Assembly (NCBI RefSeq): GCF_002284575.1
Contig: NZ_NPKJ01000062.1
Location: 52,602-116,601 of the forward strand
Source of the DNA: Mesorhizobium temperatum
Lineage (GTDB): Bacteria > Pseudomonadota > Alphaproteobacteria > Rhizobiales > Rhizobiaceae
Direction of reading: 5' to 3'
Length of the DNA: 64,000 nucleotides
Shown: piece by piece, positions 24,419 to 32,088 of the stretch
How positions within the stretch are numbered: the stretch's first letter is position 1
Layout: each line of letters begins with the position of its first letter
Made by a program: the position numbers and the translations under genes
The notes under the pieces: generated by a model
Told to the model about the DNA's origin: nothing
Seen by the model: the letters and a program-made list of their open reading frames with translations, nothing else
Database searches by the model: none

Positions 24419-25452
24419 CACGCGACCTTCTCGAACGGCACCGAAATTGTGCTCCGCTGTTCCATCCAGCCCGGTACCGGCAGTTTCTTTTGACGCAGGA
24501 ATTCCGGATTGAACAATTTTGACTGATAGCGCGTGCCGTAGTCGCAAAGCACGGTCACGATGGTGTGGCCGGGACCCATCTCACGCGCCAACCGGATCGC
24601 GCCGGCAATGTTGATACCGGTCGAGCCGCCGACGCATAGGCCCTCCTCCTGGATAAGATCGAAGACGATCGGCAGTGCATCCTCGTCCGGAACCTGGAAG
24701 GAGAAATCCGGTGTGAACCCTTCCAGATTGGCGGTAACCCGCCCCTGCCCGATGCCTTCGGTGATCGAGCTACCTTCGGATTTCAGCTCTCCGGTGGTGT
24801 AGAAACTATAGAGCGCCGCACCCAGCGGATCGGCGAGCGCGATCTTGACGTCCTTGCTCTTGGACTTAAGCCCGAAGGCTACGCCGGCCAGTGTTCCGCC
24901 GGAGCCGACCGCCGAAACGAAACCGTCGACCTTGCCGCCGGTCTGGGCCCAGATTTCTTGCGCCGTGGTGCGGGTATGGCCGTCACGGTTGGCGACGTTG
25001 TCGAACTGATTGGCCCAGATCGCGCCGTTCGGCTCGGACCGGGCCATCTGCTCGGCCAGGCGGCCCGACAGTTTCACATAATTGTTGGGGTTCTTGTAGG
25101 CAACGGCAGGCACCTCGATCAGCTCGGCGCCGAGCAATTTGATCGTGTCCTTCTTCTCCTGGCTTTGCGTCTCGGGGATGACGATCACGGTGCGGTAGCC
25201 AAGCGCCTTGGCCACCAGCGTCAATCCGATGCCGGTGTTGCCGGCCGTCCCCTCGACGATGACCCCGCCCGGCCTCAAGAGCCCGCGCTGCTCGGCGTCG
25301 CGGATGATGAACAGCGCGGCACGGTCCTTGACCGACTGGCCCGGATTCATGAATTCGGCCTTGCCCAGGATTTCGCAGCCGGTTTCTTCCGAGGCTTTGT
25401 TGAGGCGGATCAGAGGCGTATTGCCGATCGCTTCGATCACAGAACGGGGCAT
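24418..25452 (-). CDS. cysK: Cysteine synthase A (O-acetylserine sulfhydrylase)
   Basis: The 344-residue pyridoxal-phosphate enzyme makes cysteine from O-acetylserine and sulfide. The Schiff-base Lys is in NPGQSVKDRAA (about residue 42). The phosphate-binding glycine loop of the OASS family is GTAGNTGIGL, and the C-terminal half has GGSTGINIAGA. At 344 aa it is longer than CysK (about 320) and may belong to a cysteine synthase A subgroup of rhizobia with an extended C-terminus. It is the first gene of a four-gene coupled operon with alaX, sseA and a GNAT gene. Confidence 0.93.
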   Translation of the reverse strand: MPRSVIEAIGNTPLIRLNKASEETGCEILGKAEFMNPGQSVKDRAALFIIRDAEQRGLLRPGGVIVEGTAGNTGIGLTLVAKALGYRTVIVIPETQSQEKKDTIKLLGAELIEVPAVAYKNPNNYVKLSGRLAEQMARSEPNGAIWANQFDNVANRDGHTRTTAQEIWAQTGGKVDGFVSAVGSGGTLAGVAFGLKSKSKDVKIALADPLGAALYSFYTTGELKSEGSSITEGIGQGRVTANLEGFTPDFSFQVPDEDALPIVFDLIQEEGLCVGGSTGINIAGAIRLAREMGPGHTIVTVLCDYGTRYQSKLFNPEFLRQKKLPVPGWMEQRSTISVPFEKVA

Positions 25453-25664
25453 GGAGATTCCTTTATGCTTGCGGCGGAACCCTAGAAACCCGAAGCTTCG
25501 GTTTCAAGGCAAGAATTTGTCTGGTCCAGCTGCATTTCTGGGCTGCAATTCCTAAAATCGACGTCGCCTTCCGCTATTCGTTGAAGCTCCCACTGAAAAG
25601 CGCTCTTTTCATTCGATTTCTTCGTCGCTAGAGCACAGGCTAAGAAAAAGTCGCAGGGCATAGC

Positions 25665-26486
25665 ATGACTCTCTACCGGGCCAACCCGAAAGACGGCGTC
25701 GCGTGGATCACCGGCGGCAGCAGCGGCATCGGCCGTTCATTGGCCAAGGACCTTGCGGCGCAAGGCTATGCCGTCGCGGTGACGGCGCTCGACGACGATC
25801 CGATCGATACGCTTGTTGTCGAGACGGCGCAGATGCCGGGCCATGTCACGCCCTATCCTTGCGACGTCACCGACGAGAGACGCATGGCAAAGACGGTGGC
25901 GGCGATCGAGAAGGATCTCGGCCCGATCGTCTTGGCCGTCTTCAATGCCGGGAGCTATATTGCGACCGCCGGCGAAGACCTCACCGTCCGTGGATTTCGC
26001 CAGTCCTTCGATGTCAATTATTTCGGCATCATCAACGGCCTGGTGCCGGTCATCGAACGCATGCGCGTCCGCGCGCGCGGCCATATCGTCCTGGTCGGTT
26101 CGGTCACCGCCTATTTCGGCTGGCCGACCACGGCCGCCTATGGCGGCACCAAGGCGGCGGTCAATATCCTCGCAGAGTCGCTGAAATACGATTTCGACAA
26201 GATGAACGTCCGCATCCAGGTGATAAATCCGGGCTTCGTCGACACCCCGCTGACCGAGAAGAATTTGCTGCCGATGCCCGGGCTGATGCCCGTCAATCGC
26301 GCCTCGCGCCGCATGGCGCGCGGCATCAAGTCCGGCGGCTTCGAAGTCACCTTCCCGCGCCGCTTGAGCTGGGGCCTGAAGCTGCTCAGAATCCTGCCGA
26401 GACCGTTCTGCCGATGGGTCATCAGCACCGCGACCCGCTGGAAGGCGCGTCCGCTGAATTTCGACCGCAAGCCGCCGAGTGAATAG
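25665..26486 (+). CDS. Short-chain dehydrogenase/reductase
   Basis: The 273-residue classical SDR has the nucleotide motif TGGSSGIGRS (residues 16-25), the structural NAG in VFNAGSYIA, the catalytic Ser in VGSVTAYFG and YGGTKAAV as the YxxxK pair. The C-terminus is basic (RWVISTATRWKARPLNF), possibly membrane-associated. The substrate is unknown. It precedes an alpha/beta hydrolase on the same strand by 96 bases, which could be one unit. Confidence 0.9.
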   Translation: MTLYRANPKDGVAWITGGSSGIGRSLAKDLAAQGYAVAVTALDDDPIDTLVVETAQMPGHVTPYPCDVTDERRMAKTVAAIEKDLGPIVLAVFNAGSYIATAGEDLTVRGFRQSFDVNYFGIINGLVPVIERMRVRARGHIVLVGSVTAYFGWPTTAAYGGTKAAVNILAESLKYDFDKMNVRIQVINPGFVDTPLTEKNLLPMPGLMPVNRASRRMARGIKSGGFEVTFPRRLSWGLKLLRILPRPFCRWVISTATRWKARPLNFDRKPPSE

Positions 26487-26582
26487 ACGGGCCTTCAAAG
26501 TTGGCGATCCCGCCGCCGGCGGGACGCCGTTGCCTGTTTGCCATCGCGGCCATAGGTTGCGGATTGTTGCGTGGAGTCTGCG

Positions 26583-27557
26583 ATGGGGCGACGGATCGTG
26601 CTTGCGGTATTGGGCCTCGCCGCCATTCTTGTCCTGGCCTTCGTGCTTGGCCCGCGCATCCAAGCCGACACCACGATCCGCTTCGATCCTTCCGTGGTCG
26701 GCGATGATCCGCAAGCCTATCTGGCACGCAAGGAGGCTGCCGTACCGGGCATTCACGACGGGCTGGAAAAGGAAATCATCTGGGCCAATCCGATGGTTCA
26801 CGCCAGGACGCCGCTGTCGATCGTCTATATCCACGGCTTTTCGGCGTCGAAGGGCGAGGTTCGTCCGCTGCCGGACGAGGTGGCCGACCAGCTCGACGCC
26901 AATCTTTACTACACCCGCCTCACCGGCCACGGACAGGGCGGTGCCGCAATGGCGGACGGCAGCGTCAACGCCTGGATCAACGACTATGAGGAAGCCCTCG
27001 CCATCGGCCGGGCGATCGGCGACAAGGTGATCGTCATCGCCACCTCGACCGGCGGCTCGCTGGCAACCTGGGCTGCGACGCAGCCGGGCGCATCGGAGGG
27101 GGTGGCGGCAATAGCGTTCATCTCGCCGAATTTCGGCGTCAAGGCTTCCGGCGCCGAACTCCTGACCATGCCGTGGGGTCGAGAGATCGCCGAGCTGGTC
27201 GCCGGCAAGCAGCGCAGCTTCGTGCCACGCAATGCGCTGCACGAGAAATTCTGGACCTACCGCTATCCGATCGCGGCGACCCTGCCGATGGTGGCGCTGA
27301 CCGAGCTTGCCTATGGCGCGCCGGTGGAGAAGGCGACCATCCCTGCCCTCTTCATCTTTTCGGATTCGGGCAGGATCGTGCGGTCCGACCGCACGCGCGA
27401 AATCGCCGGGCGCTGGGGCGCCGCGCACGAACTGGTGCCGGTCGACGATACCGGTGATCGGGACAACCACGTCATAGCCGGTGACGCGCTGTCGCCAGCA
27501 ACCACAGCTTTCCTCGCGCAGCGCATTGTCGTGTGGGTACAGGCGGTGGTGAAGTAG
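26583..27557 (+). CDS. Alpha/beta hydrolase with N-terminal membrane anchor
   Basis: The 324-residue protein begins with one uncleaved hydrophobic segment (residues 6-22) and continues as an alpha/beta hydrolase. The oxyanion HG motif is YIHGFSASKGE, the nucleophile elbow is ATSTGGS (TSTGG, the serine in a non-canonical GxSxG where the first Gly is Thr/Ala), and the C-terminal acid/His pair is likely in DRDNHVIAGD. Substrate unknown. The start at 26583 has GGAG six bases upstream; a GTG at 26571 is an alternative. A terminator follows. Confidence 0.85.
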   Translation: MGRRIVLAVLGLAAILVLAFVLGPRIQADTTIRFDPSVVGDDPQAYLARKEAAVPGIHDGLEKEIIWANPMVHARTPLSIVYIHGFSASKGEVRPLPDEVADQLDANLYYTRLTGHGQGGAAMADGSVNAWINDYEEALAIGRAIGDKVIVIATSTGGSLATWAATQPGASEGVAAIAFISPNFGVKASGAELLTMPWGREIAELVAGKQRSFVPRNALHEKFWTYRYPIAATLPMVALTELAYGAPVEKATIPALFIFSDSGRIVRSDRTREIAGRWGAAHELVPVDDTGDRDNHVIAGDALSPATTAFLAQRIVVWVQAVVK

Positions 27558-27567
27558 ATCTCAGGCG

Positions 27568-27606
27568 AAAAAGGCGACCGAAGCATCGCTCCGATCGCCT
27601 TTTTCA
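27568..27606 (+). terminator. Terminator after the SDR/hydrolase pair
   Basis: Stem AAAAAGGCGA / TCGCCTTTTT with a 17-base loop, 11 bases after the hydrolase stop. It lies between convergent genes and could serve both. Confidence 0.75.
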
Positions 27607-27658
27607 ATTGCGAGCAGCCGAGCCGAGCCCGACAGGCTCGGCCGGATGCACTATCTGA

Positions 27659-29062
27659 TTACGCAGCCCGCGCCGCTGGCCGTTTGCCGCCGAAACGACG
27701 CTTGTTGTTGCCCTTGAAGGGCTTGGCGCCTTCCGGCTTACGCTCGCCGGCGAAGGCCTCGCCGAAGCGCTTCTTGCCGAAGCCGTTGTTCTGGCCACCG
27801 GGACGCCTGCCGTCGCGACGGCCATTGCGGTCGTTGGCCGGCTCGAAGCTGCGCTCGTTCTTTTCGGCGGGATTGCGCTGCGGATCGGGGCTGCCGAGAT
27901 GGTCGGCAACGATCGGCAGCTTGGTGCGGATGATGCGCTCGACCTGGCGCAGCTTGCTGTTCTCGGACGGGTCGCAAAGCGTGATGGCGATGCCGTCCAT
28001 GCCGTTACGACCGGTGCGGCCGATGCGGTGGACATAGCTCTCCGCCTCGTCCGGCAGGTCGAAATTCACCACATGGCTGATGCCGGGCACGTCGATGCCG
28101 CGCGCCGCGATATCGGTCGCCACAAGAATGCGCACCGAACCCTCGCGGAAATCGTTCAGCGCCTTCTGGCGGGCGTTCTGCGACTTGTTGCCGTGGATGA
28201 CGGCGGCCTTGAAGCCGTCGCGCTCGAGGTCCTTGGTCACCCTGTCGGCGCCATGCTTGGTGCGCGAAAAGATGATGACCGACTTCATTGCCTCGTCGGC
28301 GAGCATCGTCGACAACACCTGGCGCTTCTGCTTGGTACGGGCAAAGACGACGCCCTGCACGATCTCGGCCGCCGCAGTGCTGTGAGGCGCCACTTCGACG
28401 CGGATCGGGTTCTTCAGCAGGCCCTTTGCCAGTTCGGCGATTTCGGCCGGCATGGTTGCCGAGAACAGCACCGTCTGACGGTCCGGCGCGGTCGCCCTGG
28501 CGATGCGCTTGACGTCGTTGATGAAGCCCATGTCGAGCATGCGGTCGCCCTCGTCCAGCACCAGCCATTTGGTGTCGGCCAGCACGAGATCGCCCTCACG
28601 CACCAGGTCGGTCAGCCGGCCGGGCGTAGCAATCAAAATGTCGACGCCGGGAGCAATCTTCTTTACCTGGCTGAAGCGCGAGACGCCGCCAAGCACGAGT
28701 GCTGTCGAGACATGCGCGCCCTTGGCGAGCAGCTTGATCATCTCTTCGATCTGCACGGCGAGTTCGCGCGTCGGCGCCAGGATCAGCGCGCGAGCGGTCT
28801 TCGGCCGGCGCTTGGTGCCGAGCGCGATGATCTTCGACAGGATCGGCAGCGCGAACGCCGCGGTCTTGCCGGAACCGGTTTGGGCGATGCCGAAAATGTC
28901 ACGGCCTTCCAGCTGCGGCGGGATCGCCTGCGCCTGGATCGGTTTCGGATCGGTGAAGCCGGCGCCATGGGTGGCCTTGAGCAGCGCGCCCGTAATTCCA
29001 AGTGCTGCGAAACCCGAAAGTCCCCCAGTGTCCTTGCCGGTCAAAGTGTTTTCGTTGGTCAA
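27659..29062 (-). CDS. DEAD-box RNA helicase, RhlE type
   Basis: The 467-residue ATP-dependent RNA helicase shows the motifs in order: Q motif GFTDPKPIQAQAIP, motif I AQTGSGKT, Ia PTRELA, II as VLDEGDRM (DEGD instead of DEAD), III SAT, V ATDIAARGID and VI HRIGRTGR. The C-terminus is Lys/Arg/Gly/Asn-rich with RGG-like runs that bind RNA. It fits the RhlE subfamily that acts in ribosome assembly, mRNA turnover and cold response. The gene is divergent from pccB, with 388 bases between. Confidence 0.95.
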   Translation of the reverse strand: MTNENTLTGKDTGGLSGFAALGITGALLKATHGAGFTDPKPIQAQAIPPQLEGRDIFGIAQTGSGKTAAFALPILSKIIALGTKRRPKTARALILAPTRELAVQIEEMIKLLAKGAHVSTALVLGGVSRFSQVKKIAPGVDILIATPGRLTDLVREGDLVLADTKWLVLDEGDRMLDMGFINDVKRIARATAPDRQTVLFSATMPAEIAELAKGLLKNPIRVEVAPHSTAAAEIVQGVVFARTKQKRQVLSTMLADEAMKSVIIFSRTKHGADRVTKDLERDGFKAAVIHGNKSQNARQKALNDFREGSVRILVATDIAARGIDVPGISHVVNFDLPDEAESYVHRIGRTGRNGMDGIAITLCDPSENSKLRQVERIIRTKLPIVADHLGSPDPQRNPAEKNERSFEPANDRNGRRDGRRPGGQNNGFGKKRFGEAFAGERKPEGAKPFKGNNKRRFGGKRPAARAA

Positions 29063-29450
29063 AATATTCTTCTTTCACGCGGCTCCTGGCCGCAAACATC
29101 GATGGCGGCAGGGCGCAACCTGCCGTCGAAAAAACTGTCATGAAACGACAAGGCGGCGGACGTTATCGTCCGCACGGCTGCGCTGTCGTGCCCGCAGGCA
29201 TCATGCCACGGGGCTTTTTCGCCGCCTTGCCGATATGTCGGAAAGAGGGAAAACAGACGCAACCAGTCTCATTCGTCGAGAAGGCCGGATAGTCCCGGCC
29301 CAAGCGCCTATGTCGCCGCATATGGCCCAGTTCGTTGCGAAATGCAAGCGGCGTCATGTTGCAGTGCAGCGAAAGCCATGGCGAAGCGGCGCTTGCGCTC
29401 CCCTGCCGCCATGATTACCACAAGTCAGCTTCCGTTTTGGGGATCGACCG
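29063..29450. other. Intergenic region between the RNA helicase and pccB
   Basis: It must hold the promoters of both divergent genes. I see no convincing gene: a 50-codon plus-strand frame at 29140-29292 lacks a ribosome binding site. The only motif I note is an inverted repeat TTGCGAAATGCAA (29335-29347), listed separately. Confidence 0.5.
29335..29347. promoter_or_regulatory. Candidate operator upstream of pccB
   Basis: TTGC-N5-GCAA inverted repeat, followed 20 bases later by TTGCAGTGCA. Known short-chain acyl-CoA regulators (PccR/ScfR family) recognise TTTGCAAA-like sites upstream of pccB in other alphaproteobacteria. The match here is partial and tentative. Confidence 0.2.
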
Positions 29451-30983
29451 ATGAAGGACGTGCTGAAGGAACTCGAGCGCCGCCGCGATATGGCGCGCAT
29501 GGGCGGTGGCCAGGCTCGTATCGATGCTCAGCACAAAAAGGGCAAGCTCACCGCGCGCGAACGCATCGACGTCTTTCTCGACGAGGGCTCGTTCGAGGAG
29601 TTCGACATGTATGTCGAGCATCGCTCGACCGATTTCGGCATGGAGAAGACCAAGATCGCCGGCGACGGCGTCGTCACCGGTTGGGGCACCGTCAATGGCC
29701 GCCCGGTCTATGTCTTCGCCAAGGACTTTACCGTGTTCGGCGGCTCCCTGTCCGAGGCCCACGCCGAAAAGGTGGTCAAGGTGCAGGAGATGGCGCTGCG
29801 CAACCGCGCACCGATCATCGGCCTCTACGACGCCGGCGGCGCCCGCATCCAGGAAGGCGTGGCAGCACTTGGCGGCTATGCCGAGATCTTCCAGCGCAAT
29901 GTGCTCGCCTCCGGCGTCATCCCGCAGATTTCACTAATCATGGGCCCTTGCGCCGGCGGCGACGTCTATTCGCCGGCGATGACTGACTTCATCTTCATGG
30001 TGCGCGACACCTCCTACATGTTCGTCACCGGGCCGGACGTGGTGAAGACGGTCACCAACGAAACGGTGACTGCCGAGAGCCTCGGCGGCGCCTTCGTCCA
30101 CACGACCAAGTCCTCGATCGCCGATGGCGCCTACGACAATGACGTCGAGGCGTTGCTGCAGATGCGCCGGCTGGTCGATCTGCTGCCTGCCTCCAATACG
30201 GCTGATATCCCCGAGATCGAATGCTACCATTCGGTCACCGATCACGATCTGTCGCTCGACCGACTGATCCCCGACAACGCCAATAAACCCTACGACATCA
30301 AGGAGTTGATCCTTAAAGTTGCCGATGAGGGTGACTTCTTCGAGATCCAGCAGAATTTTGCGAAAAACATCGTCACCGGCTTCGGCCGTGTCGAGGGCCG
30401 CACGGTCGGCTTCGTCGCCAACCAGCCGATGGTGCTGGCCGGCGTGCTCGATTCGGACGCCAGCCGCAAGGCGGCGCGGTTCGTACGCTTCTGCGACTGT
30501 TTTTCGATTCCGATCGTCACCTTCGTCGACGTTCCAGGCTTTCTGCCCGGCACCGCGCAGGAATATGGCGGGCTGATCAAGCACGGCGCCAAGCTCTTGT
30601 TCGCCTATGCCGAAGCGACCGTCCCGAAGATCACCGTCATCACCCGAAAAGCCTATGGCGGCGCTTATGACGTGATGGCCTCAAAGCATCTGCGCGGCGA
30701 CATGAACTATGCCTGGCCGACGGCGCAGATCGCGGTGATGGGCGCTAGGGGCGCGGTCGAGATCATCTATCGCAAGGACATCGGCGATGCGGAGAAGATC
30801 GCAGCGCACACAAAGGCTTACGAGGATCGCTTCCTGTCGCCCTTCGTCGCCGCCGAGCGCGGCTATGTCGATGAGGTGATCATGCCGCATTCGACCCGCC
30901 GCCGCATTGCGCGTGCGCTCCGCATGCTGCGCAACAAGAATATGCAAAACCCCTGGAAGAAGCACGACAACATCCCGCTGTGA
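29451..30983 (+). CDS. pccB: Propionyl-CoA carboxylase beta subunit (carboxyltransferase)
   Basis: The 510-residue carboxyltransferase moves carboxybiotin CO2 onto propionyl-CoA. It contains the CoA-binding oxyanion glycines in GLYDAGGARIQEGV and IMGPCAGGDVYSPAM in the N-terminal half and the C-terminal DVPGFLPGTAQEYGG, RKAYGGAYDVMASKHL motifs. Length fits PccB. The alpha subunit pccA is normally close by, but the plus-strand neighbour here is an M48-like gene and pccA is not in the window. The stop overlaps the GTG of the M48 gene (GTGA at 30980-30983). Confidence 0.96.
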   Translation: MKDVLKELERRRDMARMGGGQARIDAQHKKGKLTARERIDVFLDEGSFEEFDMYVEHRSTDFGMEKTKIAGDGVVTGWGTVNGRPVYVFAKDFTVFGGSLSEAHAEKVVKVQEMALRNRAPIIGLYDAGGARIQEGVAALGGYAEIFQRNVLASGVIPQISLIMGPCAGGDVYSPAMTDFIFMVRDTSYMFVTGPDVVKTVTNETVTAESLGGAFVHTTKSSIADGAYDNDVEALLQMRRLVDLLPASNTADIPEIECYHSVTDHDLSLDRLIPDNANKPYDIKELILKVADEGDFFEIQQNFAKNIVTGFGRVEGRTVGFVANQPMVLAGVLDSDASRKAARFVRFCDCFSIPIVTFVDVPGFLPGTAQEYGGLIKHGAKLLFAYAEATVPKITVITRKAYGGAYDVMASKHLRGDMNYAWPTAQIAVMGARGAVEIIYRKDIGDAEKIAAHTKAYEDRFLSPFVAAERGYVDEVIMPHSTRRRIARALRMLRNKNMQNPWKKHDNIPL

Positions 30984-32054
30984 CATCGCTGATGTCGCGC
31001 CTGGTCCTCTACACGGGAGAGCACTTCGGCAGATTTGCCGTCCTGCTTTTCGTTCTGCCGCTTTTCTGCCCAGTGCTCCTCTGGCTGCTGCTCCTTGACC
31101 GGCGTCCGCTCGCGGTTATCGCGGGCGGTGTTATTGCCGTACCGGCTACAATGCTGGCTTTCGTTCTGTTAATTGGAGCATTGTTTGCCGGTTTTCGGCC
31201 TAGCAGGGTGGAAGGGATTACTCGGGAATCGGCCCCAAAACTGTGGGCAGTGTGGGAAAGTGTTGCCGGCAAACATCGCGCCAGCCGGACGACGATTGTG
31301 CTGAGCAGTGACCTGAACGCCAGCATTGGGGAAGAGCGCCCGTTTCTGGGTCTGCTCGGCCGTCGAGCGATCTTGACCGTCGGTATCCCGTTGCTTGCCG
31401 TGACCGACGAAAAGGCATTTTCGGCGATCCTTGCTCACGAAAACGCTCATCTGAAAAACAGGGATACAAACGGCGGCCTCAATCTCGCCGAGCTCGACAA
31501 AAGTTTCGATTTGATCTTCGAATATGCTCCTCCCGGAAAGACCGTTTCCGGCAGTCTGTTTTACTGGATACTGGCTCCGCTGTCGTACTCTCTGGAACGT
31601 GAAGGAATACGGCTATCGCGACGAGCGGAAATCGATGCCGATCGTCATGCGGCAATGTCAGGCGATTCGTACGAAGCAGCACGCGCCCTGCGCAGCGGCC
31701 GACAAGTTCTTCAATGACCAGGTCTACAATCCGCTAAAGCGTGAGTTGCTTGGCGCGATGGCACCGCCTCGCCCGCCGCTTAATAGAGTTCTGGCGGTGT
31801 GCAGCGACTTGTCGAGAACGAGCCTTCTGCAAGAATATGCACTGAAGGCCTGGGACGCCCCCGATGACGAGAAGGCGGACCATCCACCATGGTCGGAACG
31901 TCTGACTGCGCTTGGATATAGCTCCGTTCCATCGATAGAGCCGGTTTTGGTTCCTGCCCTGTCGAGCCTGCTGAGCAATGAAATGGTCGCAGAGCGAGTT
32001 CGCCATTTCGACAGTGAATGGACATCGAAAATCGCCGATTATCTCGATCGATAG
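30980..32054 (+). pseudogene. M48 family zinc metallopeptidase, frameshifted
   Basis: Frame one (30980-31717) gives an N-terminal hydrophobic region with two or three membrane segments (residues 18-40 and 44-68). The zinc motif LAHENAHLKNRDT (HExxH) follows, then the third-ligand region RRAEIDADRHAAM. It then runs out at a stop after RALRSGRQVLQ. Frame three continues the same protein to 32054: FFNDQVYNPLKREL, then DHPPWSERLTALGY, a block typical of the C-terminus of M48 enzymes. The switch lies between about 31680 and 31705. Intact length would be about 357 aa. Such proteins degrade misfolded membrane proteins. Either a true loss or a sequencing slip; the GTG overlaps the pccB stop. Confidence 0.8.
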
Positions 32055-32088
32055 GCGATCCCTTTGGATTTTTGCGACGAGGTACCGG

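Noticed and set aside
25737..27470. Very long minus-strand frame antisense to the SDR and hydrolase genes
   Set aside because: Residues are His/Arg/Asp-rich shadow sequence of GC-rich codons; the plus strand has clear SDR and hydrolase motifs.
29140..29292. 50-codon plus-strand frame before pccB
   Set aside because: No SD, no hydrophobic or conserved-looking features.
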